Notes: a model not told the origin generated them from the sequence alone. A DNA stretch of 64,000 bases from GCA-2711565 sp963664245 (GCA_963664245.1 OY760934.1:186001-250000), one strand, 5' to 3'. Positions 16,871-26,357 are shown, counted from the stretch's first letter. A program made the numbers and translations.

Positions 16871-17418
16871 TATCTTATTTCCAGCGTATAAGTTTTGTTT
16901 AGTTTTTGTTTTAAAATACTTCGGGCTCTTGCCAGGTTCGATTTTGAGGTTCCTTCGCTGATATTTAACATTTTAGAAATTTCTTTATGCGAGTAACCTT
17001 CAATGGCATAAAGGTTAAAAACCAGCCTGTAAGCCGGGCTTAACTCCTGAATGATTTTAATCAGTTCATCGGCATCAATTTTATCTTCAATTTGTTCACT
17101 GGCGACATAATTGTTTGAGTTTATTTCATCCTCACGCGTGAAAAGCATTTTATTTTTCCGGTAATCTTCCAATATGTTATTAACAAAGACCCTTCTCATC
17201 CAGCCCTCAAACGAGCCTTTCCCTTTGAATTTATGAATGTTTTGGAAAACCTTAATGAACCCGTTTTGCAACTGATCTTCAGCATCACTTTTGTTTTTTG
17301 AATAATATAAACACAGTCCGAACATTTTAGCTGAGAAAAAACGGTACAAAAGAGCCTGGGAGTCTCTTTTTCCCTTTATACAACCTTGAATTACTTTTTC
17401 GAGCTCGCCTGAATTCAC
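16870..17418 (-). CDS. ECF RNA polymerase sigma factor
   Basis: 182 aa with region 2 (SQALLYRFFSAKMFGLCLYY, then DAEDQLQNGFIKVFQNIHKF and WMRRVFVNNILEDYRK) and region 4 (LSPAYRLVFNLYAIEGYSHK followed by EISKMLNISEGTSKSNLARA). The GTG at 17418 is the only good start; an upstream ATG is in another frame and meets a stop after four codons. It is translationally coupled to the anchored barrel protein through TAATG. It differs from the first sigma factor of the window in lacking a FecR partner. Confidence 0.92.
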   Translation of the reverse strand: MNSGELEKVIQGCIKGKRDSQALLYRFFSAKMFGLCLYYSKNKSDAEDQLQNGFIKVFQNIHKFKGKGSFEGWMRRVFVNNILEDYRKNKMLFTREDEINSNNYVASEQIEDKIDADELIKIIQELSPAYRLVFNLYAIEGYSHKEISKMLNISEGTSKSNLARARSILKQKLNKTYTLEIR

Positions 17419-17483
17419 GCTGTTGGCATTCGTTTTGTTTCGTTGAACAAATATAGCAAATCATATTCCCAATTTTTAAACAG

Positions 17484-17521
17484 GAACGGGAAAAATGGAA
17501 TGTCGCCCATTTTCCCGGTTC
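17484..17521. repeat. Inverted repeat upstream of the sigma gene
   Basis: GAACGGGAAAAATGG and CCCATTTTCCCGGTTC pair almost completely (one bulge) around a loop of about 7 nt, 66 bp upstream of the GTG start at 17418. It may be an operator or leader hairpin of the sigma operon. The rest of the 379-bp gap between 17418 and 17797 holds only the terminator at 17728 and AT-rich sequence. Confidence 0.45.
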
Positions 17522-17727
17522 ACTGTTTGACCCAATACTTAACCAAAGAATGATTAGCAGTCTTAAACCTATTAAAAAGATAGAAACTAATCACTGTCTT
17601 TAACTTTATTTAAAAAGTACATATCTTTTAATTGCTTCGCTTAAAATGTATTCGGTTTTTTTGTGCAATATTAGAGCAACATGTTTTCTGAGAAGATGAA
17701 GAATGCAATAAAAAGGTTGCGTGTGGT

Positions 17728-17759
17728 AAAAAAAAAGCCCCCTGAATTTCCAGGAGGCT
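17728..17759 (-). terminator. Terminator of the TonB receptor gene
   Basis: AGCCTCCTG and CAGGGGGCT (minus strand) form a 9-bp stem with one mismatch, followed on that strand by nine T residues. It lies about 37 bp past the receptor's stop codon. Confidence 0.88.
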
Positions 17760-17796
17760 CCGCAATCATGAATTAATAGTAACAAAATTAACCATG

Positions 17797-20133
17797 CTAT
17801 TTAAACATGTTCCCTAATTTTAGTCCAAAATAGATGGTGCGGGGTGATCCTGGGCCATAAATATAAGCCGGGTCACGTTCGGCACCAGTATCAAAATCGT
17901 CCTGGTAAGAATTAAACAGGTTCTTAACCCCAGCGTAAAGTTTTAAAGAGGTTCCGTTTAATTTGATTGAACGGCTCAATTTAAAACCTAGTTCAAAGAA
18001 TTCGTCAGATTCTCTAAGTTCACCGATAGGGTCACCTGTAACAGGATCTATTGCCGCTTCGGTTCCAAAATAAGGAACTTTCATTTTTCCGGTGTAATTT
18101 CCGGTAAGGCTTACTTTCCATTTTTTATTTGGAGTCCATAACATATTTATGTAACCGTAGCTTTCGGGCGAACGGAAGAACTCTTTGGAGTTGAAATCTT
18201 GTGGTTCGTTGTATTTGCTTGATTGGAAGGTGAAACTAGCAATCAGATTAAACTTTTTAGAGGGAATATAAGTTATTTCAGTATTTACTCCCTGAACTGT
18301 AGCTCCTGAAGTTTCGTTATAGCGGGTGTAAATTACATTTCCTTGGGTGTCAGGATCACCATAATGCGTGGCAAAAGGATTGTCTAATTTGGTGTAAAAA
18401 TATTCTGCTAAAAATTCAATATCTCCAATGCTGGTTACCGGATGAAAATCAATAGAACCTAAAAAGCTATGGCTGGTTTCTTGTTCCAAATCGGCATCAT
18501 TAACAATGGTAATCCGGCGTGATTCGGAAGAAGTAATGTGCAGGTCTTCGTCAAAAACCTGTGGTGCCCGATAGCCTTTTGAGTAGCTGGCTCTAAATTG
18601 CAAATGTTCGGTAGCATCAAAAAGAATGTTAACTCTTGGGCTCAAAACATCACCTTTGGTAGAATCTTCAGTTGCACCGTTTTTAATATTGTAATGATCG
18701 TAGCGTATTCCTAAAGCAAATTTAAAAGCATTTAAACGGTAATCGTATTGGGCATAACCTCCCGAAATATTCATTTTTTGATCGGCAATAATTGTTGTTG
18801 GTTGGTATTCTCCCAGTTCATCGGTGAATCCTAAATTGTCGTCTTCCAGTTTTTCGCCTTTGTGTTCAAGCCCGATTACAAAGTTAGATTTGTCGAATTG
18901 AGCTTTGTAGGTAGCTCCTGAAACGTAAGTAAAACTATTGGTGTGCCCATAATTTTCCAGGCCGCCTGCACCATAGTACGAATCGCGATCAACTTCTTGT
19001 GCCGAGAAAAATACTGAAAGCATGTTTTTTGATTTAAGGAAACGGTCGTAGCTGATAGATCCTGAACGAACCGTATGTTTTAGTGATTCGGCAATTTGTG
19101 ATTCGTGTTCCGGGCGATCCAGATTGTCACCCCCACGGCGTTCTTCTTTAATAATGTAAATGTCTGCATTGATTTTGCTTTTAACGTCAACCGAGTGGAA
19201 AAAACGGGATCCAAAAGTAGTGTTGTTAATCCTTCCAAGTTCTGTAAAGCCATCTCCATTATCATCATAGCCTTGTTTTTTCCGGTGGAAGGCATATAAA
19301 GTGATTCCTGATTTATGGTCGTCGGATACCAAAGAAACATTTGCTTTGTAGCCCTGATCCAGAGCCGGGCTGTTTGTGCCGACAGAAGCAACGTCGTAAC
19401 CAAATTCGTAGCTGTTTGCAATAGGATCTTTTAATATAACATTTACGGTTCCGGCAATGGCGTTGCTGCCATATATGGCAGATCCCCCGCCGCGTACTAC
19501 TTCGATGCGTTCGACCATGTTGTCTGGGATGAATTCCAGCCCGTATACCCCGGCCAATCCGCTAAAAATCGGGCGACTGTTAATTAAGATTTGTGAATAG
19601 GGACCTTCCATGCCGTTCATCCTAAGCTGGGTGAAACCACAATTCTGGCAATTGTTTTCTACACGTAAACCGGGGCAAAAATTTAAGCCTTCGCAAATGG
19701 TGATTGATTGTGTTTGTGTAAGAAGTTTTGCTGGTATTGCATTTACAATCACCGGCGATTCTTTCCTGTTCATCTCGTTTCTGTCGCCGGTTACAACAAC
19801 TTCTTCCAGACCTAAAATATCTTCTGTTAAATTAAAGTTTACTTCAATTGTTTTTCCTTTTTTTATGGTGATCTTTTTTTCTTCGGGTTTAAATCCTACC
19901 ACTTTGGCGACAATAATAAATTCTCCTTCGGGCAGGTTTAGTAAACGATAGTGTCCGGTTTGATCGGTTGAAACACCGATGGTGGTTCCTTTTAAAAACA
20001 CACTCGCAAAAGGGATGTGTTCTGATCCGCTAACAACGTGTCCAAAAATATTGGCGTCTGTTTTTTCTTTTTTTTCTGCAAATAAGCATACAGTAATGCT
20101 TAATGCAATTAACATTAAACTTAGTTTTTTCAT
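17797..20133 (-). CDS. TonB-dependent outer-membrane receptor
   Basis: 778 aa: signal peptide (1-20), CarboxypepD_reg-like domain (about 27-105, FGHVVSGSEHIPFASVFLKG), a TonB-box-like region around EEVVVTGDRNE, plug (about 125-235, RIEVVRGGGSAIYGSNAIAG) and a 22-strand-type barrel to the end (IYFGLKLGNMFK). The plug carries a Cys-rich segment, FCPGLRVENNCQNCGF, with three cysteines that may bind a metal or a disulfide. It has no SusD partner, so it belongs to the siderophore/metal/vitamin class rather than the glycan class. The upstream His-rich membrane protein suggests metal uptake (inference). A strong terminator follows. Confidence 0.93.
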   Translation of the reverse strand: MKKLSLMLIALSITVCLFAEKKEKTDANIFGHVVSGSEHIPFASVFLKGTTIGVSTDQTGHYRLLNLPEGEFIIVAKVVGFKPEEKKITIKKGKTIEVNFNLTEDILGLEEVVVTGDRNEMNRKESPVIVNAIPAKLLTQTQSITICEGLNFCPGLRVENNCQNCGFTQLRMNGMEGPYSQILINSRPIFSGLAGVYGLEFIPDNMVERIEVVRGGGSAIYGSNAIAGTVNVILKDPIANSYEFGYDVASVGTNSPALDQGYKANVSLVSDDHKSGITLYAFHRKKQGYDDNGDGFTELGRINNTTFGSRFFHSVDVKSKINADIYIIKEERRGGDNLDRPEHESQIAESLKHTVRSGSISYDRFLKSKNMLSVFFSAQEVDRDSYYGAGGLENYGHTNSFTYVSGATYKAQFDKSNFVIGLEHKGEKLEDDNLGFTDELGEYQPTTIIADQKMNISGGYAQYDYRLNAFKFALGIRYDHYNIKNGATEDSTKGDVLSPRVNILFDATEHLQFRASYSKGYRAPQVFDEDLHITSSESRRITIVNDADLEQETSHSFLGSIDFHPVTSIGDIEFLAEYFYTKLDNPFATHYGDPDTQGNVIYTRYNETSGATVQGVNTEITYIPSKKFNLIASFTFQSSKYNEPQDFNSKEFFRSPESYGYINMLWTPNKKWKVSLTGNYTGKMKVPYFGTEAAIDPVTGDPIGELRESDEFFELGFKLSRSIKLNGTSLKLYAGVKNLFNSYQDDFDTGAERDPAYIYGPGSPRTIYFGLKLGNMFK

Positions 20134-20256
20134 TACTTAAATTATTCGAATTAGTTTGTTATAATTTTTTTTAAGCATCAATACAGGCTGGCACAGTTTA
20201 ATGTGTCAGGCAAATGATTTGCTTGGAAATTTTGATAAAAATGATGTAAGGAATGT

Positions 20257-20625
20257 TTAGCAAAGTGGGGGAGAACGACCGCTGGAGTATTTATACAACT
20301 CAATTAGAATAATGGATTCCGTGAGTTGAGTAGTATGTTTTTGTTTTGCTACTATTTGAAAGAACAGCGCAATACAAAAAAATACAAATATACTTGCCAA
20401 GCTAAGATCGCTAATTAATAAGTATTGTGCCGTTGAGTGTTTGTGTGATGAAAAAGGTATTTGGCTGTTTTCCGAACTTTTATTGTAAGGGTGAGCGTGG
20501 GTAATTAATGTGCCGTCAAGCAATTGGTGGGTGTGTAAGTAAAGGCTTTGGTTTGCAACAATAAAAACAATCAGGGAGATGAAAATCCCTGACGTAATAA
20601 GTTTATGTGCATTGTTGCGTAACAT
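20257..20625 (-). CDS. Small His-rich membrane protein
   Basis: 122 aa with two membrane helices (about 12-28 and 72-94). The loop between them, presumably outside the cytoplasm, holds eight histidines in HTHQLLDG, HAHPY and SHKHS patterns, which would suit metal binding. It is followed after 123 bp by a TonB receptor on the same strand, and I infer a shared role in metal acquisition or sensing. No characterised family is recognised. Confidence 0.65.
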   Translation of the reverse strand: MLRNNAHKLITSGIFISLIVFIVANQSLYLHTHQLLDGTLITHAHPYNKSSENSQIPFSSHKHSTAQYLLISDLSLASIFVFFCIALFFQIVAKQKHTTQLTESIILIELYKYSSGRSPPLC

Positions 20626-20699
20626 TGGTGCAAATGTATCTGTTTTTGTTGAAAAAATAACATTAAATAAAGTTAATTCTAAATAAATAGAAATAGTAC

Positions 20700-23123
20700 T
20701 TAAAATATTTTTGGGTATTTGCTAGGGTTGCTTTCGTGCATAATATTATAAACGGTTTCAAAAACATCTTCAGCATTCGGGTTCGAAAAATAATCACCGT
20801 CGGTGCTGTAAGCGGATCGGTGTGCTTTGGCTGAGAGTGTTCTGGGTTCCGAATCAAGATAATAATAACCTTTTTGTTCTTCAATAACTTTTTGCATCAT
20901 ATAAGCGGTTGCCCCGCCTGGAACATCTTCGTCGAAAAATAAAATGCGGTTGGTCTTTTTCAGAGATTCGCTAATGGTATGATTAATGTCAAAAGGTAAA
21001 AGCGATTGGACGTCAATCAGCTCAACTTCAATATTAAATTCGTTTAATTGCTTAACGGCATCTTCGGCAATACGAACGCAGGCACCATAAGTTACCAGGG
21101 TAATGTCTTTTCCTTGCTGAAGAATTTCCGGTTTCCCCAGTGGAACCCTGAAATTACCGATGTTTTCCGGTAATTTTTCACGCAAACGGTAAGCGTTTAA
21201 GGGTTCAATAATCAGTGCCGGATCATCGGAAGCCAGCATGGTGTTATAAAAACCTGCAGCCTGGGTCATATTTCTGGGAACCAATACATGTATTCCACGA
21301 ATAGAGTTGATAACCATGCTTAAGGGCGAGCCACTGTGCCAAATGCCTTCCAAACGGTGACCACGGGTGCTGATGATTAGAGGTGCTTTTTGTGTTCCTT
21401 TGGTCCTGTATTGCAGGGTTGCGAGGTCGTCGCTCATCACCTGCAAGCCATACAGCAGGTAATCGAAATATTGGATTTCGGCGATGGGACGGAGGCCGCG
21501 TAATGCCAGGCCAATGCCTTGACCAATAATGGTGGCTTCACGGATTCCTGTATCTGAAATGCGATGCTCACCATATTTTTCCTGCATGCCCTCCATGGTT
21601 TGGTTTACCCCGCCAATTTTTCCAACGTCTTCTCCAAAAGCTAAAGCTTCGGGGTATTTGGCAAAAATCTGGTCAAAGTTTTTTTGCAGAACCTCTCGTC
21701 CCGGAACGGTGGGGGCATCTTCTGAATATTCTGCTTTGATTTCCTCAACGTTCAATGCCGAATATTTTGATTCGCTATATAAGTGGCTGCTGTAGTGTTC
21801 TCTCTCTTGAACCATCTGGTTTTCCATCCATTGGGTGACGTTTTGTTTTAAGGAGTTTTTGGGGTTGCTGCACGAATCACAAATTAAGCGTAATATTTTG
21901 CGGGCCGATGAAATAATATCTTTTCGGATGGGTTCGCCAATTTGGGCCAATTCCTTTTTTATTTGGGCAATTTTTTCGGTTTTTGCACAATTACAGGTAG
22001 TAATGTCTGTCATGTCCAGAAACTCTTTCCGCTTTTGTTTGATCGGGTTTTGAAAATTTTCCCAGGCAGCTTTCTTTGTTTCTTTTGCTTTTTTAACGGC
22101 ATCTTTTTCAATGTTGAGCAATTCTTCTTCGGTCGCAATTTTTTCCGAAAGGATCCATTCCCTCATTTTTTTGATGCCGTCGAGTTCCAGTTCCCATTCC
22201 AGTTGTTCTTTGCTTTTATACCTTTCGTGCGAACCGGAAGTGGAATGCCCTTGAGGCTGTGTCATTTCTGTAATGTGGAACAACACCGGGATATGGTTCT
22301 TGCGGCATTTTTCAATCCCTTCTTTATACATTTCAACCAAAGCAGGGTAATCCCAGCCTTTGGCTTTGTACATCAGGTAGCCTTCGCCGGCTTTGTTTTT
22401 TTCAAACCCTTTGAGAATCTCAGAAATATTTTGCTTAGTTGTTTGGTATTTATTAGGAACCGAAATTCCCCAACCGTCGTCCCAAACAGATACTGCCAAA
22501 GGAACCTGTAAAACACCTGCCGCATTGATGGTTTCAAAAAAATGTCCTTCGGAAGTACTGGCATCACCAATGGTTGCAAAAGCTACCTCGTTGCCATTGT
22601 TTGAAAAGTTTTTACTGTTTTTGTAATTTTTGAGTTCCCGGTAAATTTTTGATGCCTGGGCCAATCCTAATACTCGTGGCATTTGGCTTGCCGTAGGGGA
22701 GGTGTCGGCTGCCGAATTTTTTAATTTGGTTTGATTCAGCCAGTTTCCGTCTTTGTCAATGGTTCGGGTTGAAAAATGGTTGTTCATTAATCGCCCGGAA
22801 GTACCTGGGTTAAAATTCGAATCTGTATCCCCGTAGAGCTGTGCAAAAAATTCTTCGTACTTCATCATCCCTGTGGCAAACATAAAGGTTTGATCGCGGT
22901 AATAACCCGAACGCCAGTCGCCTTCTTTAAAAACTTTTGCCATGGCCAGCTGCGGAATTTCTTTGCCATCTCCGAAAATCCCAAATTTAGCTTTGCCGGT
23001 AAGAACCTCTCTGCGTCCCAATAAACTGAGCTGACGACTAATGTTTGCAATTTGATAATCGTTTAAAATATCTTTCTTGTTAATTTTAAAAGATTTTAGG
23101 CTTGATTGTTCAAATACTTTCAT
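20700..23123 (-). CDS. 2-oxoacid dehydrogenase E1, alpha-beta fusion
   Basis: 807 aa joining both E1 subunits. The alpha part (about 1-345) has YYRDQTFMFATGM, the ThDP segment IGDASTSEGHFFETINAAG ending in WDDGWGISVP (GDA and DDGW instead of the textbook GDG...NN), and the GHSTSGSHERY loop. A helical linker (about 345-475, with a CNCAK and CDSC pair) leads to the beta part (about 475-807): VPGREVLQKNFDQIF, ALAFGEDVG, EATIIGQGIGLALRG and FDEDVPGGATAYM. E1 decarboxylates a 2-oxoacid and passes the acyl group to E2 lipoate. No E2 or E3 gene is adjacent, so branched-chain versus pyruvate use cannot be decided. Confidence 0.88.
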   Translation of the reverse strand: MKVFEQSSLKSFKINKKDILNDYQIANISRQLSLLGRREVLTGKAKFGIFGDGKEIPQLAMAKVFKEGDWRSGYYRDQTFMFATGMMKYEEFFAQLYGDTDSNFNPGTSGRLMNNHFSTRTIDKDGNWLNQTKLKNSAADTSPTASQMPRVLGLAQASKIYRELKNYKNSKNFSNNGNEVAFATIGDASTSEGHFFETINAAGVLQVPLAVSVWDDGWGISVPNKYQTTKQNISEILKGFEKNKAGEGYLMYKAKGWDYPALVEMYKEGIEKCRKNHIPVLFHITEMTQPQGHSTSGSHERYKSKEQLEWELELDGIKKMREWILSEKIATEEELLNIEKDAVKKAKETKKAAWENFQNPIKQKRKEFLDMTDITTCNCAKTEKIAQIKKELAQIGEPIRKDIISSARKILRLICDSCSNPKNSLKQNVTQWMENQMVQEREHYSSHLYSESKYSALNVEEIKAEYSEDAPTVPGREVLQKNFDQIFAKYPEALAFGEDVGKIGGVNQTMEGMQEKYGEHRISDTGIREATIIGQGIGLALRGLRPIAEIQYFDYLLYGLQVMSDDLATLQYRTKGTQKAPLIISTRGHRLEGIWHSGSPLSMVINSIRGIHVLVPRNMTQAAGFYNTMLASDDPALIIEPLNAYRLREKLPENIGNFRVPLGKPEILQQGKDITLVTYGACVRIAEDAVKQLNEFNIEVELIDVQSLLPFDINHTISESLKKTNRILFFDEDVPGGATAYMMQKVIEEQKGYYYLDSEPRTLSAKAHRSAYSTDGDYFSNPNAEDVFETVYNIMHESNPSKYPKIF

Positions 23124-23255
23124 ACGATAAAGCTAAATTTCACACAAAGTTAATTAAAATTATTCTAAATAAGAAAGGGTGTTCTATTAAATATCCAAAA
23201 CTTTAGATGTTTGAGTTCTCGCTTTTCCCTTTTATTAATAAGTTGTTAACAATTA

Positions 23256-23287
23256 TTGACTTATATATTCACAAAACTTTATATTTA
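23256..23287 (+). promoter_or_regulatory. Candidate Bacteroidota-type promoter for the SDR gene
   Basis: TTG at 23256-23258 and TATATTTA at 23280-23287, 21 bp apart, fit the phylum's -33 TTTG / -7 TAnnTTTG pattern with one mismatch in the -7 box. The SDR start codon lies about 24 bp downstream. Based on pattern only. Confidence 0.4.
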
Positions 23288-23310
23288 TAACAACTGAATA
23301 CAAACTATTT

Positions 23311-24105
23311 ATGATTGAACATGATACTAAAACAGCTATTGTTACAGGAGCCTATGGTGCCATAGGTTTTGCTATTGCTAAAGGTTTGGTTTCAAAAGGA
23401 TTTGAAGTTATCCTTGCCGGACGGAATGAACGCCGTTTGGAAGAGGCCGTTTCTACCATACAGGTGCTGGTTCCAGATGCACTGGTGTGGTACGAAGTTG
23501 TTGATTTATCCAGAGAACGTTGCATTAAAGATTTATCCAGTCGTTTTGAAGGTGTGTTGGATGTTATTGTAAATAATGCCGCAACAACTCCCCGCGAAAG
23601 ATTGCAAACACCTGAAGGTTTGGAAGTGCAGTTTGCTACGAATGTTATGGGGTATTTTTGGATGATGAAATATATGCACCCGCATATGAAACAATCTGAA
23701 GACCCCCGGATTGTAAATGTTGCCAGCTACTGGGCCGGCGACCTGGATTTGGACGATTTGCAGTTTAAAAGCCGTCCGTATAATAATGATAAAGTTTACC
23801 GTCAATCGAAACAAGCCGACCGCATGCTGACTATGGCTTTTTCTGAAGTTTTCAAACCTTTAGGAATTTCGGTTAATGCCTGTCATCCGGGCGATGTTAA
23901 TTCAAAATTGAGTAATAATTTAGGTTATGGGGGCCATGAGTTGCCGGAAGAAGGTGCTAGGACTCCGGTTTGGCTGGCCTGGAGCGAAAAAGTAAAAGGA
24001 GCTACCGGTAAATATTTTGATAATGAAAATGAATCGTTTTGCCAGTTTTCTCAAGATAAAGAAGCGATAGAAAAACTCTACCGCTTCTGCGATCACCTAT
24101 CGTAA
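23311..24105 (+). CDS. Short-chain dehydrogenase/reductase
   Basis: A 264-aa classical-type SDR: cofactor motif TGAYGAIGFAIA (TGxxxGxG form), NNAAT (NNAG position), VNVASYW (catalytic Ser) and YRQSKQADRML (Tyr-x3-Lys). The AGRNER after strand 2 suggests NADP(H). The overall pattern (ATNVMGYFWMMKYMHPHMK, VNACHPGDVNSKL) is like retinol dehydrogenase/WW-domain oxidoreductase-type SDRs; the substrate cannot be inferred. It is divergent from the E1 gene and stands alone. Confidence 0.88.
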   Translation: MIEHDTKTAIVTGAYGAIGFAIAKGLVSKGFEVILAGRNERRLEEAVSTIQVLVPDALVWYEVVDLSRERCIKDLSSRFEGVLDVIVNNAATTPRERLQTPEGLEVQFATNVMGYFWMMKYMHPHMKQSEDPRIVNVASYWAGDLDLDDLQFKSRPYNNDKVYRQSKQADRMLTMAFSEVFKPLGISVNACHPGDVNSKLSNNLGYGGHELPEEGARTPVWLAWSEKVKGATGKYFDNENESFCQFSQDKEAIEKLYRFCDHLS

Positions 24106-24112
24106 CCGATAG
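24097..24112. terminator. Possible hairpin at the SDR stop codon
   Basis: CTATCG-TAAC-CGATAG forms a 6-bp stem with the SDR stop codon in its loop, between two convergent genes. There is no T tract, so terminator function is only possible. Confidence 0.3.
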
Positions 24113-24133
24113 TAAATATGAAAAGGGAAAATG

Positions 24134-25822
24134 TTAATTGAATTTATCAGCCAGGGCTAACATTATCGAACCAAATACACGATTATTTTCGTTTTTTTCA
24201 GAAAGCACTAACTCTTTAGTTGTTACATTGCTTGTTTTGTTCTCATATTCTTCCATTTCTTCCAAACCGTGCTCTGTCATAATAAAGTATTCCTTCGACC
24301 AATATTTGTAGGAATAGCCCCTTCTTTTTCGGAGCATGCGGTGCCTGTCGTATTTGGGACTCATTTTTATAATGGTTCCAACAGGGATTTTAAATTCGAG
24401 TTCTACTTCCGGATCGGACCATGATATTTCATTGGGAACCCCGAAGAAAATATCAAAATCAAAAGAGTTTCCGTTTTGTTTAAAATAATAAAGAACCTCC
24501 TGCGTTTTCTGGCGGGCATCAGGCATTGATTTTCCCCTGGCCGAAACATGTTTGATTAGCTCAAATTTATCATCTTTGCTTGGCACTAAATCTAAGCGGG
24601 CTTGGTTAATATAGTAAGCATCTTTTTTGAATATAAACGTTACTTCTTCATCAAATTGAAAATAATTGCTGTAATGTAGCTTCGCTTCCCCATTTAATTT
24701 ATTAACGTTAATGTTGATTTTATTTGAGTTTGGTTGTTCAATTTTGAGTTTTGCATAATCTTCTGCTTCGTAACGGAAGTTGCGTGCAATTTTTAGTCCA
24801 AGGAAAATGGTAAAAGCCAATCCAATGAGCCAGAGTACAAACATGGTGCTTCCCAGTTGTCGTATCCTTTCAAAGCCAATAATCATACGTAACCCGTGAT
24901 AAATAAGCATGATGACGGGGATAATAAACAGTAATATCAACCCGACTTTAAATAAGCCCGGATTTCCACTGGCTCCAATTATAATATCCAAAAATTGGGC
25001 AACGGGAAATATCATGATGTCTTCATTATGAATTGATAACACCCCATCGGCAAAAAAACTTCCAAGAAATCCAATGGTAAAAGCAAAGCCAATTATCAGG
25101 AGAATAACCCCGAATAAAATAATAAATGCTTTCCCGAAGAAACGTAAAATCCCGGATAATGCGTATCCGATATTGTCGAAAAAGTTTTTAGTATTTGGCT
25201 TGTTCTTTTTGTATGTTTTTTTTGCTTCTTCACCCAAATCACTGACTTTCTCTTTAAGGTTTTCAAATTCTTTTTTTAACGATTTTTCAATGTTTGAGAT
25301 AGTTACGCGTTCTCCTTTCATTTCTAAACGTTCGGCCGTTGTTTCTGCTTCGGGAACCGCCAGCCATAATATAAGATAAATGAAAGGTCCCAGGGTTGTG
25401 AAAATGGAAACGACGAAAATCAAGCGTACCCAAATCGGTTCGATATTAAAGTATGCAGCAATACCACTTGCAACGCCGCCAATTATTTTATCTTCCGGGT
25501 CGCGGTATAAACGTTTTGTTCTTACGTTAGCATAACTGTTGCTTTTTTCGTCCTCATCTTCGTCCGTAAATTCGCTGGGTTCGCCCATGCGCTGTATTAC
25601 ATCATTGATGTCTCCAATGACAATGACCTGTTTGTTTTCATTAAGCTTGGATTGCAGGATTTCAGCAATGCGGCTTTCTATATCTGCAATGATTTCGTCC
25701 CTGCCTTCAAGGTTCTCAAAATGGCTCTTTATGCTTACCAGGTAAGCATTTAATTTATTGTACGCATCTTCATCAATGTGAAAAATGATGCCGCTTACAT
25801 TTATGGTGAGTGTTTTTTTCAT
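24134..25822 (-). CDS. PspC-domain membrane protein
   Basis: 562 aa. The N-terminal region (1-95) carries the acidic HAAS/DUF1700-like helical pattern (DIESRIAEIL, VIGDINDVIQRMGEPSEF); then comes a PspC domain (about 103-165, RLYRDPEDKIIGGVASGIAA and FNIEPIWVRLIFV), a cytoplasmic helix, four further membrane helices (about 228-345), and a C-terminal adhesin-like beta region (about 365-500). Such proteins are envelope-stress or membrane-homeostasis factors, often controlled by a PadR repressor. The padR-like gene ends 2 bp upstream, so they form an operon. Confidence 0.87.
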   Translation of the reverse strand: MKKTLTINVSGIIFHIDEDAYNKLNAYLVSIKSHFENLEGRDEIIADIESRIAEILQSKLNENKQVIVIGDINDVIQRMGEPSEFTDEDEDEKSNSYANVRTKRLYRDPEDKIIGGVASGIAAYFNIEPIWVRLIFVVSIFTTLGPFIYLILWLAVPEAETTAERLEMKGERVTISNIEKSLKKEFENLKEKVSDLGEEAKKTYKKNKPNTKNFFDNIGYALSGILRFFGKAFIILFGVILLIIGFAFTIGFLGSFFADGVLSIHNEDIMIFPVAQFLDIIIGASGNPGLFKVGLILLFIIPVIMLIYHGLRMIIGFERIRQLGSTMFVLWLIGLAFTIFLGLKIARNFRYEAEDYAKLKIEQPNSNKININVNKLNGEAKLHYSNYFQFDEEVTFIFKKDAYYINQARLDLVPSKDDKFELIKHVSARGKSMPDARQKTQEVLYYFKQNGNSFDFDIFFGVPNEISWSDPEVELEFKIPVGTIIKMSPKYDRHRMLRKRRGYSYKYWSKEYFIMTEHGLEEMEEYENKTSNVTTKELVLSEKNENNRVFGSIMLALADKFN

Positions 25823-25824
25823 CG

Positions 25825-26175
25825 TTATTTGCTTTGTGTTTTGGTTTGATTGTTTTTTGTCAGGTTGGCTACTGCTTTTACTAATTCTTTCCAGCTGATG
25901 TCCAGTTCGTTTAAGACGGTTTTACCGATTTCGGTAATTTCATAGTATTTACGAGGGGGGCCAGATTTTGATTCTTCCCACCTGTAACTCAATAACCCTT
26001 CGTTTTTTAAGCGGGTTAAAAGGGGGTAGAGGGTGCCTTCAACTACGATGAGTTGGGCAGATTTTAAATCCTCCAATATGTCGGAAGCATAAGCTTCTTT
26101 ACCGGAAATGATTGATAGAATACATAGCTCCAGTACCCCTTTTTTCATCTGTGCTTTTGTTTTTTCTATATTCAT
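25825..26175 (-). CDS. PadR-family transcriptional regulator
   Basis: 116 aa with the PadR winged helix: KGVLELCILSIISGKEAYAS, EGTLYPLLTRLKNEGLLSYR and the wing WEESKSGPPRKYYEITEIG. Family members repress their own operon. The PspC gene begins 2 bp downstream and must be co-transcribed. An imperfect dyad just upstream of the start (26198-26222) is a candidate operator. Confidence 0.93.
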   Translation of the reverse strand: MNIEKTKAQMKKGVLELCILSIISGKEAYASDILEDLKSAQLIVVEGTLYPLLTRLKNEGLLSYRWEESKSGPPRKYYEITEIGKTVLNELDISWKELVKAVANLTKNNQTKTQSK

Positions 26176-26197
26176 GTTACAAACATAATATAAATTT

Positions 26198-26222
26198 TAG
26201 TACTATGCAATACAAAGTAGTA
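26198..26222. promoter_or_regulatory. Candidate PadR operator
   Basis: TAGTACT and AGTAGTA arms match as inverted repeats at 6 of 7 positions across 11 bp, 23 bp upstream of the padR-like start. Location and dyad form fit autorepression; not tested. Confidence 0.45.
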
Positions 26223-26357
26223 TTATATTTATAATAATTTGTTAAAGATAATACTGTAAAATTTTTATATCTCTGGTAAAGAGGGTGTAGTGTGATTTGA
26301 GAGTGGTGTAAAAAAGTTAAGTGGGTAATACAGGAGACAATATCCAGTAAAAAGAAA

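Noticed and set aside
21942..22511. Plus-strand 189-aa Phe-rich reading frame
   Set aside because: It lies opposite the E1 linker and beta part; its Phe richness reflects the AAA/GAA-rich opposite strand.
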